64,000 nucleotides of DNA from Alistipes megaguti. Lineage in GTDB: Bacteria > Bacteroidota > Bacteroidia > Bacteroidales > Rikenellaceae. Position 1 is the stretch's first letter; every line of letters starts with the position of its first letter. Under the pieces are notes generated by a model. The model saw only the letters and a program-made list of their open reading frames with translations. It did not search any database and was not told the origin of the DNA. The translations under genes were made by a program, and so were the position numbers. Positions 43,438-51,652 of the stretch are shown here, piece after piece. The stretch covers positions 62,001 to 126,000 of the forward strand of contig NZ_LR027382.1 of assembly GCF_900604385.1 (NCBI RefSeq), given 5' to 3'.

Positions 43438-44535
43438 ATGAAAGCCGCATTGCAAGACATAGCATCGCATTTCGCCCTGCAGGGGCCGATCGACTCGATC
43501 GACTCGCTGGGCGACGGATTCATCAACGACACCTTCCTCATCCGGACCGCCGGCAATGCCCCGGACTACATCCTCCAACGCAAGAACAAAAGCATTTTCC
43601 CCGATGTGCCGGGCATGATGGAGAACATCCGCAAGGTGACGGAACACATCCGCCGCAGGGTCATTGCCGAAGGCGGCGACCCGATGCGCGAGGCGATGAC
43701 CGTCGTCCCGACCCGCGACGGGAAACTCTACTACGTCGATCCCGAGGGCGAATACTGGGCCGTCACGGTCTACATCGCCGACACGATGGCCTACAACAAG
43801 GCCGACTCTCCGGAACTCGCCCGCAAGGGCGGCGAGGGTATCGGCAAGTTCCAGGCCCAGCTGGCCGACTTTACGGAGCCGCTCGTCGAGACGATCCCCG
43901 GCTTCCACAACATCCGCCACCGTTTCGTGCAGTGGGACGGGGCGCTGAAACGCGATGCCGCCGGACGGGTGAAAGGCCTTGCGACGGAGATCGGATGGAT
44001 CGAATCGCGCCGCGCGGAGATGCTCGGCTTCTGGAAGCTGGTCGAGGAGGGCACAATCCCCACCCGCGTCACCCACAACGACACGAAGATCAACAACATT
44101 CTCTTCGACAAACAGGGACGCGTCCTGTGTGCCATCGACCTGGATACGGTGATGAACTCCACGTCGCTCAACGACTTCGGCGACGCCATCCGCTCCTACA
44201 CCAATACGGGCGACGAGGACGACCGCGACCTCTCACGCGTCGGCATGTCGATCGAGATGTTCCGCGCCTACACCGAGGGCTATCTCTCGCAGCGGGCCCG
44301 CCAGCTGACGCAGTCGGAGATCGACCACCTGGCCTTCTCGGCCCGGTACATCACCTACGAACAGGTGCTGCGCTTCCTGATGGACTACATCGACGGCGAC
44401 CTCTACTACAAGATCAAATACCCGGAACACAACCTCGTGCGCACGCATGCCCAATACAAACTCCTGCAAAGCATGGAGGAGCAATACCCCGAGATGTGCC
44501 GCATCGTCCGCGAAACGGTCGCCAAATACAACTGA
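43438..44535 (+). CDS. N-acetylhexosamine kinase-like phosphotransferase (NahK/MdsC-like)
   Basis: The 365-residue cytosolic protein belongs to the aminoglycoside/choline phosphotransferase fold. The ATP-lobe start is DGFINDTFLIRT. The catalytic Brenner motif is H213-N-D215 (THNDTKINNILFD), followed by the metal Asp in CAIDLDTVMNS. The nearest families I know are Bifidobacterium NahK, which makes GlcNAc/GalNAc-1-phosphate, and the Bacteroidales proteins named MdsC (mucin desulfatase). It has no sulfatase features. At the head of an operon with NagB genes and next to a glycosaminoglycan PUL, phosphorylation of GalNAc or GlcNAc is the best guess. Confidence 0.82.
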   Translation: MKAALQDIASHFALQGPIDSIDSLGDGFINDTFLIRTAGNAPDYILQRKNKSIFPDVPGMMENIRKVTEHIRRRVIAEGGDPMREAMTVVPTRDGKLYYVDPEGEYWAVTVYIADTMAYNKADSPELARKGGEGIGKFQAQLADFTEPLVETIPGFHNIRHRFVQWDGALKRDAAGRVKGLATEIGWIESRRAEMLGFWKLVEEGTIPTRVTHNDTKINNILFDKQGRVLCAIDLDTVMNSTSLNDFGDAIRSYTNTGDEDDRDLSRVGMSIEMFRAYTEGYLSQRARQLTQSEIDHLAFSARYITYEQVLRFLMDYIDGDLYYKIKYPEHNLVRTHAQYKLLQSMEEQYPEMCRIVRETVAKYN

Positions 44536-44551
44536 CAAAACAGTGAAAGTG

Positions 44552-45202
44552 ATGATGGAGATTCGCAAGATCGAGGGCATCGACCCCGAAAACCGGAAAG
44601 CCGTCGAAGAGGCTTTCGCACAAATCAGTCCGCGACCGATTGCCTGTTGCAACTGGCCCGACGACTATCCCTATGCCCCGCAGGTGCGCTTCCGGATGTT
44701 CCACACCGGCAAGCTGCTGATGCTGCGCTTCGATGTCGAGGAGAACTACACCGCCGCCCGCGTAGACAGGGACAACGGCCAGGTATGGACCGACTCCTGC
44801 GTGGAGTTCTTCATCTCGCCGGGAAACGACTCGGGCTACTACAACTTCGAAACCACCTGTATCGGACACATGCTGCTCGGATACCAGCATTCGCGCGCCG
44901 ATGCCAACCGCGCCCGGCAGGAGATCATCGACCGGGTCAAACGTACGACAAGCCTCCCCTACGGCGAACCCTTCGAGGAGCGCGAAGGAGACAACCACTG
45001 GTCGGTGATGCTGGCCATCCCCCCGCAGGCGCTCTTCTGCCACCAACTCGACGACTGGAGCGGTCTGGAGGCCCGCATCAACCTCTACAAATGCGGCGAC
45101 AACCTCTCCCATCCGCATTTCCTCTCGTGGCGCCCCATTCAAACGGAGAAGCCCGACTTCCACCGCCCCGAATTCTTCGAACGGGTCCTTTTTGAAAAGT
45201 AA
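44552..45202 (+). CDS. CBM9-like carbohydrate-binding protein without signal peptide
   Basis: The 216-residue protein starts at MMEIRKIEG (44552; Met at 44555 is equally possible), 16 nt after the kinase stop. Residues about 35-210 form a family 9 carbohydrate-binding-like beta-sandwich (VRFRMFHTGKLLMLRFDVEE, DSCVEFFISPGNDSGYYNFE, WSVMLAIPPQALF). Such domains are usually found on secreted xylanases or dehydrogenases. Here there is no signal peptide or other domain, so it should be cytosolic. It may bind a hexosamine metabolite or have an unrecognised activity; the function is unknown. Confidence 0.75.
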   Translation: MMEIRKIEGIDPENRKAVEEAFAQISPRPIACCNWPDDYPYAPQVRFRMFHTGKLLMLRFDVEENYTAARVDRDNGQVWTDSCVEFFISPGNDSGYYNFETTCIGHMLLGYQHSRADANRARQEIIDRVKRTTSLPYGEPFEEREGDNHWSVMLAIPPQALFCHQLDDWSGLEARINLYKCGDNLSHPHFLSWRPIQTEKPDFHRPEFFERVLFEK

Positions 45203-45231
45203 ACCGAAAAATACGCAATCATAACATCAAA

Positions 45232-47181
45232 ATGAACAACAAGTATTCCTTGCCGAAAGACGGCGGACTGATCGCAGAATCGGCTCCGCGCGACATCATC
45301 CATCGCTACGAAAAAATCCACACCCGGGTCTACGAAAACGAATACCAGGGTGTACAGTACGTGGCCGACACGATCGTGAAGGCCATCCGCACCTACAACG
45401 AAATCCACTCCTCGAACGAGGTCTACGAAGAGGCTCAGCCCTTCGTCCTGGGTCTCACGACGGGCCGCACGCCCCTGGGTCTCTACCGCGAACTGGTCAA
45501 ACGTCACCAGGAGGGGCAGATCAGCTTCCAGAACGTGGCCGTCTACAGCCTCGACGAGTTCTACCCGATCAAATCCTCCGAACAGCAGAGCCGCAACTTC
45601 CGCATCCACGAGGATTTCCTCAACCACATCGACATCCTGCCCGAGAATGTCCACATTCCGGACGGTACGGTGCCCGAAGAGCGCATCTCGGAGTACTGCG
45701 CCTCGTATGACCTGGCCGTACGCCACATCGACCTGATGATCATCGGCGTGGGCGAGGACGGTCAGATCGGGTTCAACGAACCGGGCTCCTACTCGCGTTC
45801 GCGCACCCGGCTGGTTCAGCTGACCTACAACACACGCAAGATCCAGTCAAGCTCCTTCTTCGGACTGGAGAACACCCCCAAGATGGCCATCACGATGGGT
45901 ATCGACACGATCATGCGCGCCGACCGCATCGTCCTCATGGCCTGGGGCGAGGAGAAGGCCCGCATCATCCAGAAGGTGGTCGAGGGCGAAATCTCCGAAA
46001 TGGTCCCCGCCTCCTACCTGCAGGCCCACCCCAATATCGAGGTGGTGATCGACGAAAACGCCGCACAACTGCTCACCCGCGAACAGACCCCGTGGATGGT
46101 CGGACCCTGCGAATGGACCCCGAAATTCGTCCGCAAGGCCGTCGTATGGCTCTGCGGCGTGGTCAAGAAGCCGATCCTGAAGCTTACCTACAAGGACTAT
46201 ATCGAAAACTCGCTGGGCGAACTGCTCGAACAGGGCCGCACGTTCGACCAGATCAACATCGACGTCTTCAACGACCTGCAGCACACCATCTCGGGCTGGC
46301 CGGGCGGCAAACCCAATGCCGACGACTCGACGCGTCCCGTACCGTCAACGCCCTTCCCCAAACGCGTGGTGATCTTCTCGCCGCACCCCGACGATGACGT
46401 CATCTCGATGGGCGGTACGTTCATCCGCCTCGTCCAGCAGGGTCACGACGTACACGTCGCCTACGAAACGTCGGGCAACGTCGCCGTACACGACGATGTC
46501 GTCGTACAGAATATCGACACGGCCCGCGAACTGGGCTACGCCGACCACTACGAGGAGGTCAAGAAGATCATCGCCAGCAAGAAGAAGGGCGAACCCGAAC
46601 CGCGTGCACTGCTCGATCTGAAGGGTTCGATCCGCCGCGCCGAGGCCCGTGCCGCCGTCCGCTCGTTCGGTCTGAACCCCGACACGAACGCCCACTTCCT
46701 CAATCTGCCGTTCTACGAAACGGGCGGCATCAAGAAGGGCCAGCTCACCGAAAAGGACATCAACATCATCGTCAACCTGCTGCGTGAGATCAAGCCTCAC
46801 CAAATCTATGCCGCCGGCGACCTGGCCGACCCCCACGGCACGCACCGCACCTGCATGGAGGCCGTGCTGGCCGCGCTGGAGATCGTCAAGGACGACGAGT
46901 GGATGAAGGGCTGCCACCTGTGGCTCTACCGCGGCGCCTGGATGGAGTGGGATCTCGGCATGGTCGACATGGCGGTGCCCCTGTCGCCCGACGAGCTGAT
47001 CATGAAGCGTCACGCCATCTACCGCCACCTCTCGCAGAAGGATATCATGCCCTTCCCGGGCGACGACCCGCGCGAGTTCTGGCAGCGCGCCGAGGAGCGT
47101 ACGCAGCACACGGCCAAGCTCTACGACCAGCTGGGCATGGCCGAATATCAGGCCATCGAGGTCTTTGTGAGAATGTTCTAA
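45232..47181 (+). CDS. NagB-like domain fused to PIG-L deacetylase domain
   Basis: The 649-residue fusion resembles the Bacteroides family annotated as putative glucosamine-6-phosphate deaminase-like. Residues about 30-300 are NagB-like (Asp108 in YSLDEF; GEDGQIGFNEP with Asp176 and Glu183). However, the His that opens the sugar ring in NagB is Gln178 here. Residues about 375-600 are a PIG-L/LmbE zinc deacetylase: PHPDDD (384-389) and a C-terminal HGTH pair. The fusion may deacetylate an N-acetylhexosamine phosphate while the first domain acts as a sugar-phosphate isomerase, deaminase variant or binding module. It lies 29 nt after the CBM9-like gene and 24 nt before true nagB. Confidence 0.85.
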   Translation: MNNKYSLPKDGGLIAESAPRDIIHRYEKIHTRVYENEYQGVQYVADTIVKAIRTYNEIHSSNEVYEEAQPFVLGLTTGRTPLGLYRELVKRHQEGQISFQNVAVYSLDEFYPIKSSEQQSRNFRIHEDFLNHIDILPENVHIPDGTVPEERISEYCASYDLAVRHIDLMIIGVGEDGQIGFNEPGSYSRSRTRLVQLTYNTRKIQSSSFFGLENTPKMAITMGIDTIMRADRIVLMAWGEEKARIIQKVVEGEISEMVPASYLQAHPNIEVVIDENAAQLLTREQTPWMVGPCEWTPKFVRKAVVWLCGVVKKPILKLTYKDYIENSLGELLEQGRTFDQINIDVFNDLQHTISGWPGGKPNADDSTRPVPSTPFPKRVVIFSPHPDDDVISMGGTFIRLVQQGHDVHVAYETSGNVAVHDDVVVQNIDTARELGYADHYEEVKKIIASKKKGEPEPRALLDLKGSIRRAEARAAVRSFGLNPDTNAHFLNLPFYETGGIKKGQLTEKDINIIVNLLREIKPHQIYAAGDLADPHGTHRTCMEAVLAALEIVKDDEWMKGCHLWLYRGAWMEWDLGMVDMAVPLSPDELIMKRHAIYRHLSQKDIMPFPGDDPREFWQRAEERTQHTAKLYDQLGMAEYQAIEVFVRMF

Positions 47182-47205
47182 GGAATCAACAAAAAACGTT
47201 ACAAC

Positions 47206-48006
47206 ATGCGTTTAATCATTGAAAACACCCCGCAGCAGGTAGCCCAGTGGGCTGCCAACTACATCATCCAGCAGATCAAGGCCAAGGAGCAGGTGACGAA
47301 ATCGCCCTTCGTACTGGGGCTCCCGACCGGCTCGACGCCGCTGGAAACCTACAAGGAGCTGATCCGCCGCCACAAGACGGGCGAAGTATCGTTCAAGAAC
47401 GTCATCACGTTCAACATGGACGAATACGTCGGCCTGCCCGAAGAGCACCCCGAGAGCTACCACTCGTTCATGTGGAACAACTTCTTCAAACACATCGACA
47501 TCAAGCCCGAGAATGTCAATATTCTGGACGGCAACGCCGAGGATCTGGTCAAGGAGTGTGCCGACTATGAGGCGCGCATCGTCGAGGCCGGCGGCATCGA
47601 CCTCTTCATGGGCGGCGTGGGCGAAGACGGCCACATCGCCTTCAACGAGCCCTTCTCGTCGCTGAACTCCCGCACGCGCGTCAAGACGCTGACGCAGGAT
47701 ACGATTCAGGTCAACTCGCGCTTCTTCGGCGGCGACGTGACGCTGGTGCCGAAGACGGCACTGACGGTCGGCGTCGGGACGGTGCTTTCGGCCAAGAAGG
47801 TGCTGATCCTGGCCACGGGCCACAAGAAGGCTCGCGCCGTGCGTCACGGCGTCGAGGGGGCATACAACCACCAGTGGACGATCTCGGCGCTGCAGGTGCA
47901 CCCGAACGGCATTCTGGTGTGCGACGACCCGGCCGCCGAGGAGCTGCGCGTAGCCACCTACCGCTATTTCAAGGACATCGAGAAGGACAATCTGATCTCG
48001 AAGTAG
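47206..48006 (+). CDS. nagB: Glucosamine-6-phosphate deaminase
   Basis: The 266-residue enzyme converts GlcN-6-P to fructose-6-P and ammonia. All catalytic positions match E. coli numbering exactly: Asp72 (FNMDEYV), Asp141, His143 and Glu148 in GEDGHIAFNEP. The N-terminus MRLIIENTPQQVAQWAA is normal. It is the last gene of the amino-sugar operon and provides the deaminase activity that the fused upstream NagB-like domain may have lost. A strong terminator follows 66 nt later. Confidence 0.97.
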   Translation: MRLIIENTPQQVAQWAANYIIQQIKAKEQVTKSPFVLGLPTGSTPLETYKELIRRHKTGEVSFKNVITFNMDEYVGLPEEHPESYHSFMWNNFFKHIDIKPENVNILDGNAEDLVKECADYEARIVEAGGIDLFMGGVGEDGHIAFNEPFSSLNSRTRVKTLTQDTIQVNSRFFGGDVTLVPKTALTVGVGTVLSAKKVLILATGHKKARAVRHGVEGAYNHQWTISALQVHPNGILVCDDPAAEELRVATYRYFKDIEKDNLISK

Positions 48007-48071
48007 CCGGAGGCAAATGGGGGGGGGTCCGTAAGGGGGCCAAACATCCTCTCCAAAGCATCCGGACACAG

Positions 48072-48106
48072 AAAAACCCCGCAGGGCATAGCCCTGCGGG
48101 GTTTTT
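48072..48106. terminator. Bidirectional terminator between nagB and the DUF4465 gene
   Basis: A perfect 16-bp stem (AAAAACCCCGCAGGGC against its complement) with an ATA loop has T runs on both strands. It lies between convergent stops at 48006 and 48127. A run of nine G at 48019-48027 precedes it. Confidence 0.9.
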
Positions 48107-48126
48107 ATTGAATACGACACAGAACG

Positions 48127-48954
48127 TTACTCCTTAACAAAAATCAATCTGCCAAGTGCAAAATAGCCCGGAGTGTTCACTCCATAAGATCCGATATCGT
48201 TCGAATCGAACGTAAAGGTCAATTTGTCCACCTTGCCCAGTTTGGAAAGATCCAGCTCGGTCCACCCGGCTTTCGTAACGCCGTTTTCCATCAAAAAACA
48301 TTCCGCCTTACCGGTCTCCGCACCGTTGAGAGAACCCGTAACGATCATCTTGAACCACAGCTCCTCCTTCGATACTTCCATCGGCGTATAGAGAGCCACC
48401 ATGGCCGACGGTGCCAGGCTGCAGGAAACCACGGAACGGGGCGTAATCAATTCCACGGTCGGAATGGCATACCCGCCCGTATAAGTATCGATATAACCGA
48501 TAGCACACCGCGCAGATCCGTCAACGCCGCCGTTGGCCCAGGCCGTAAACTGATTGGCATAGTCAGATACGGTAGCTGTCGTCCCGAACGTGCCGCTCAA
48601 CACAAAGCCACCCCAATAATCGCCATAACTCGACGTGGAATAATAGGAGCCGAACCAAGTCGATCCATCTGCGGCTCCGAACAGCCGGCCGTTGAAAGCT
48701 CCGTTCTGCAGGTAATCCTCATAGCCGCTGAAACTCTTTGCCCAATAAAGATTCTGATAGGTACCGCCGGAAATTCCTCCTGTAAGCTCATATTCACCGA
48801 GTTGAACAGCGCCACTGTCAGGATCAGTCAGAGCATCGTTAAACGAAATCACATCGTACCCGGGATCAGGAGCGTCATCCTTGTCATCCGAACAGCCGAC
48901 AAAGACCATCGAAGCCATCAGTGCGACAGCCGATGCCAATAGAATTCTTTTCAT
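48127..48954 (-). CDS. DUF4465-type surface lipoprotein under cobalamin riboswitch control
   Basis: The 275-residue lipoprotein starts at MKRILLASAVALMASMVFVGC (Cys21, lipobox VFVGC); the frame continues upstream through the riboswitch, so earlier ATGs are rejected. The body is an all-beta, aromatic-rich domain of DUF4465 type (YWAKSFSGYEDYLQNGAFNG, GSYYSTSSYGDYWGGFVLSG, then a C-terminal LDLSKLGKVDKLTFTFDSND strand pair as in carbohydrate- or ligand-binding sandwiches). A cobalamin riboswitch directly upstream makes it a B12-repressed gene. A role in corrinoid capture at the cell surface, like BtuG/BtuH in Bacteroides, is inferred. No TonB receptor is adjacent. Confidence 0.82.
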   Translation of the reverse strand: MKRILLASAVALMASMVFVGCSDDKDDAPDPGYDVISFNDALTDPDSGAVQLGEYELTGGISGGTYQNLYWAKSFSGYEDYLQNGAFNGRLFGAADGSTWFGSYYSTSSYGDYWGGFVLSGTFGTTATVSDYANQFTAWANGGVDGSARCAIGYIDTYTGGYAIPTVELITPRSVVSCSLAPSAMVALYTPMEVSKEELWFKMIVTGSLNGAETGKAECFLMENGVTKAGWTELDLSKLGKVDKLTFTFDSNDIGSYGVNTPGYFALGRLIFVKE

Positions 48955-49136
48955 GTTGTTGAGTGAATTAAATATGTGCATAAAATAAAAAATCCGATCC
49001 CGGACCTCCCCGAAATCGAATCTCAATCCATACACAGCTTGAAACACACGCCTTCTGCGCCCCAGCCGATCGACACGATGCTCCGTTCTCCGCAGATGCA
49101 CCCGAGAAAGATTCAATCCCCGACGGGAAGTCGAAA

Positions 49137-49300
49137 GGCAGGTCTTCTGGCTCGTCCCGGTTGCAACGCCTTCCCGGTCCTGCGGGACCAGTGGCCAAAG
49201 CGTGTCGCAACCTCCTTACGGGACTTACAGCAGCGGGAACTGCTGCCGACTTTCACGGCATTCCCTTTTCATCACGCCGGGTCTGCCCGACCCTTTGTGA
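49137..49300 (-). promoter_or_regulatory. Cobalamin (AdoCbl-class) riboswitch
   Basis: On the minus strand the conserved blocks appear in order: AAAAGGGAATGCCGTGAAA, then GCAGTTCCCGCTGCTGTAAG, GCCACTGG, GGGAAGGCG, and finally GAGCCAGAAGACCTGCC. These match the cobalamin riboswitch core and its downstream GCCACTG/GGGAAGGC helix and AGAAGACCTGCC end. The element ends about 180 nt before the DUF4465 lipoprotein ATG. No obvious terminator hairpin with a U run follows, so control may be at translation initiation. Confidence 0.95.
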
Positions 49301-49312
49301 ACCTTTGCGGTG

Positions 49313-49320
49313 CAAAGTTA
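49313..49320 (-). promoter_or_regulatory. -7 element of the riboswitch transcript
   Basis: CAAAGTTA on the plus strand reads TAACTTTG (TAnnTTTG) on the minus strand, just upstream of the riboswitch. The fabD -7 element lies back to back at 49334. Confidence 0.55.
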
Positions 49321-49333
49321 CAAAATAAATTCG

Positions 49334-49341
49334 TATCTTTG
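49334..49341 (+). promoter_or_regulatory. -7 element of the fabD promoter
   Basis: TATCTTTG lies 27 nt before the fabD ATG. No TTG is found at the optimal distance. Confidence 0.5.
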
Positions 49342-49368
49342 CCCCGCAAACCTAAAAAACATGAAATC

Positions 49369-50250
49369 ATGAAGCACGCTTACGTGTTCCCGGGCCAGGG
49401 CGCCCAGGCCGTCGGGATGGGCAAGGACCTCTACGACAACGTTCCCGAAGCAAAGGAACTCTTCGAGAAAGCCAACGAAATACTTGGATTCCGCATCACG
49501 GACATCATGTTCGCCGGAACCGACGAGGAGCTCAAACAGACCAAGGTTACCCAACCGGCCGTATTCCTCCACTCGGTGATCATGGCCAAGGCCCTCGGCG
49601 TAAAACCCGATGCCGTTGCCGGTCACTCGCTCGGTGAGTTCTCGGCGCTGGTCGTTGCCGGAGCCCTTTCGTTCGAGGACGGTCTGAAGCTCGTCTCGAA
49701 ACGTGCCATGGCCATGCAGGCCGCCTGCGAGGCTCAGCCCGGTACGATGGCTGCCATCCTCGGTCTGGAGGACAAGGTCGTTGAGGAGATCTGCGCTTCG
49801 ACCGACGGTGTGGTCGTTGCCGCCAACTACAACTGCCCGGGACAGCTGGTAATCTCGGGTGCCGTCGAGGCTGTCGAGGCCGCCTGCGAGAAGGCCAAGG
49901 CTGCCGGCGCCCGCCGCGCCCTGCGTCTGCCCGTCGGCGGTGCGTTCCACTCGCCGCTGATGGAGCCCGCCAAGCAGGAGCTCGAAAAGGCCATTCACGA
50001 GGCTCCGTTCCAGACCCCCTCGTGCCCGATCTACCAGAACGTAGACGCAAAACCCTATACCGATCCGGCCGCCATCAAGGCAAATCTGATCGCCCAGCTG
50101 ACGGCCCCCGTACGCTGGACCTACATCGTCAAGAACATGCTGGCCGACGGCGTGACGGAGTTCACCGAACTCGGCCCCGGCACGGTGCTCCAGGGTCTGA
50201 TCCGCAAGGTCGACGCCAACGCCAACGTCGAGTCGAAATCAACGCTCTAA
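49369..50250 (+). CDS. fabD: Malonyl-CoA:ACP transacylase
   Basis: The 293-residue enzyme transfers malonyl from CoA to acyl-carrier protein for fatty-acid synthesis. The start MKHAYVFPGQGAQAVGMGKD is the family N-terminus; the longer open frame crosses the riboswitch region and is rejected. The nucleophile is Ser87 in GHSLGEFSALVVAG. The catalytic His is in GGAFHSPLMEPA, and the C-terminus ELGPGTVLQGLIRK is complete. It stands alone with its own promoter and terminator, away from other fab genes. Confidence 0.97.
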   Translation: MKHAYVFPGQGAQAVGMGKDLYDNVPEAKELFEKANEILGFRITDIMFAGTDEELKQTKVTQPAVFLHSVIMAKALGVKPDAVAGHSLGEFSALVVAGALSFEDGLKLVSKRAMAMQAACEAQPGTMAAILGLEDKVVEEICASTDGVVVAANYNCPGQLVISGAVEAVEAACEKAKAAGARRALRLPVGGAFHSPLMEPAKQELEKAIHEAPFQTPSCPIYQNVDAKPYTDPAAIKANLIAQLTAPVRWTYIVKNMLADGVTEFTELGPGTVLQGLIRKVDANANVESKSTL

Positions 50251-50281
50251 GGCGGCTGCGGACGAAAACCGCATCTCAGTC

Positions 50282-50318
50282 AAAAATAACGGTCTGAAAT
50301 TCAGACCGTTATTTTTTT
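50282..50318 (+). terminator. Terminator after fabD
   Basis: AATAACGGTCTGA pairs with TCAGACCGTTATT around a 3-nt loop and is followed by seven T. Confidence 0.85.
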
Positions 50319-50361
50319 ATTGTCCCAAAAGGCGAAAACTTTATTAAATTTATTAAAAACT

Positions 50362-50392
50362 TTGCATTATTTAAATATTCTTATTACATTTG
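50362..50392 (+). promoter_or_regulatory. Promoter of the ROK repressor gene
   Basis: TTG at 50362-50364, a 20-nt spacer and TACATTTG at 50385-50392. A direct repeat of TTTATTAAA lies just upstream (50338-50355) and could be a regulator site. Confidence 0.65.
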
Positions 50393-50419
50393 CATAATTA
50401 CTAAAAACAGCCTGGAAGG

Positions 50420-51652
50420 ATGACATCACTCACCGAATTTTTCAACAAACACGAAGACGAGGCCCTGAAGGGCATTTCTCACAAAAACAGCATCATCAAG
50501 CGCAATATCATCGCGCACATGGCCGTCAACGGCGAATGTACGCTCTCGGAGCTGACCAAGGAGCTGCACATCAGCGTCCCCACGATCACCAAACTGGTTC
50601 AGGAGCTCGTCGAGGAGAACATTGTCACCGATCTGGGCAAGGTCGAGACCCCCGGAGGACGCCGTCCCAATATCTTCGGTCTGGCCAATTCGGCCATCTA
50701 CTTCGCCGGAGTCAACGTCGGCCGCGACAACATGCGCTTCCTGATCACCGACCTGCAGAACAACATCATCAAGGAGGAGAACGACTTCACGTTCGAACTC
50801 ATCGACCGCCCGCAGTGCATCGACCGCATCTGCTTGAACATCGAGAACTTCATCGCCAACTGCGGGATCGACCGCGGGAAGATCCTCGGACTGGGCGTCT
50901 GCATGACCGGCCGCGTCAATCCGGCCACGGGCCGCAGCTACAAATACTTCACCTCAAGCGAACAGTCGCTGCGTGACATCATCGAACAACGGGTCGGCAT
51001 CCGCGTGCTGCTCGAAAACGACACCCGCGCCCGCTGCTACGCCGAGTACACCTGCGGCAAGTCGAAGGACGAAAGCAACGTCCTCTACCTCCACATGGGA
51101 CGAGGCGTGGCCATCGGTATCGTCGTCGACGGACAACTCTACTACGGCAAGAGCGGGTTCGCCGGCGAATTCGGCCACATCCCCTTCTTCGACAACGAGA
51201 TCATCTGCTCGTGCGGCAAAAAGGGCTGCCTCGAGACCGAGGTCTCGGGTATCGCCATCGAGAACAAAATGTGCCAGCTGATCGAGAAGGGGGTCAACAC
51301 GATCCTCAAGGAGAAATACGACCAGCAGAAGAGCATCCACATCGACGACATCATCAATGCCGCCAAAAACGACGACAACCTCTCGATCGAACTCATCGAG
51401 GAGGCCGGCGAAAAGGTCGGCAAGGCCGTGGCATTCCTCATCAACACGTTCAACCCCGAGACGGTGATCGTCGGCGGAAACCTCGCCGCGGCAGGCGACT
51501 ACATCATGCTGCCGCTGAAGTCCGCCACGAACAAATACTCGCTCAATCTGGTCTACAAGGATACGAAGTTCCGCGTCTCGAAGATGAGCGAAAACGCCAA
51601 TGCCTGGGGTGTGGCCATGCTCATCCGCAACAAGGTCATCGGACTGCGATGA
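50420..51652 (+). CDS. ROK-family transcriptional repressor (NagC/XylR-like)
   Basis: The 410-residue protein has an N-terminal winged helix-turn-helix (about 25-85: IIAHMAVNGECTLSELTKELHISVPTITKLVQEL). A ROK sugar-binding domain follows, with the zinc motif CSCGKKGCLETE (about 270-281) and a C-terminal VIVGGNLAAAG segment. It senses a sugar or sugar phosphate. Two kb upstream lies the nag operon and 0.9 kb downstream galK, so an amino-sugar or galactose ligand is plausible, but its targets are not shown by sequence. A GNAT gene overlaps its stop (ATGA). Confidence 0.92.
   Translation: MTSLTEFFNKHEDEALKGISHKNSIIKRNIIAHMAVNGECTLSELTKELHISVPTITKLVQELVEENIVTDLGKVETPGGRRPNIFGLANSAIYFAGVNVGRDNMRFLITDLQNNIIKEENDFTFELIDRPQCIDRICLNIENFIANCGIDRGKILGLGVCMTGRVNPATGRSYKYFTSSEQSLRDIIEQRVGIRVLLENDTRARCYAEYTCGKSKDESNVLYLHMGRGVAIGIVVDGQLYYGKSGFAGEFGHIPFFDNEIICSCGKKGCLETEVSGIAIENKMCQLIEKGVNTILKEKYDQQKSIHIDDIINAAKNDDNLSIELIEEAGEKVGKAVAFLINTFNPETVIVGGNLAAAGDYIMLPLKSATNKYSLNLVYKDTKFRVSKMSENANAWGVAMLIRNKVIGLR

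Noticed and set aside
48019..48027. Nine-G homopolymer as a phase-variation tract (also 57244-57252)
   Set aside because: Both tracts lie in intergenic DNA downstream of genes, not in a promoter or reading frame, so no switching role is evident.
48976..49368. N-terminal extension of fabD through the upstream region
   Set aside because: The extension is the reverse of the cobalamin riboswitch and has no FabD homology-like sequence. The family N-terminus begins at 49369.
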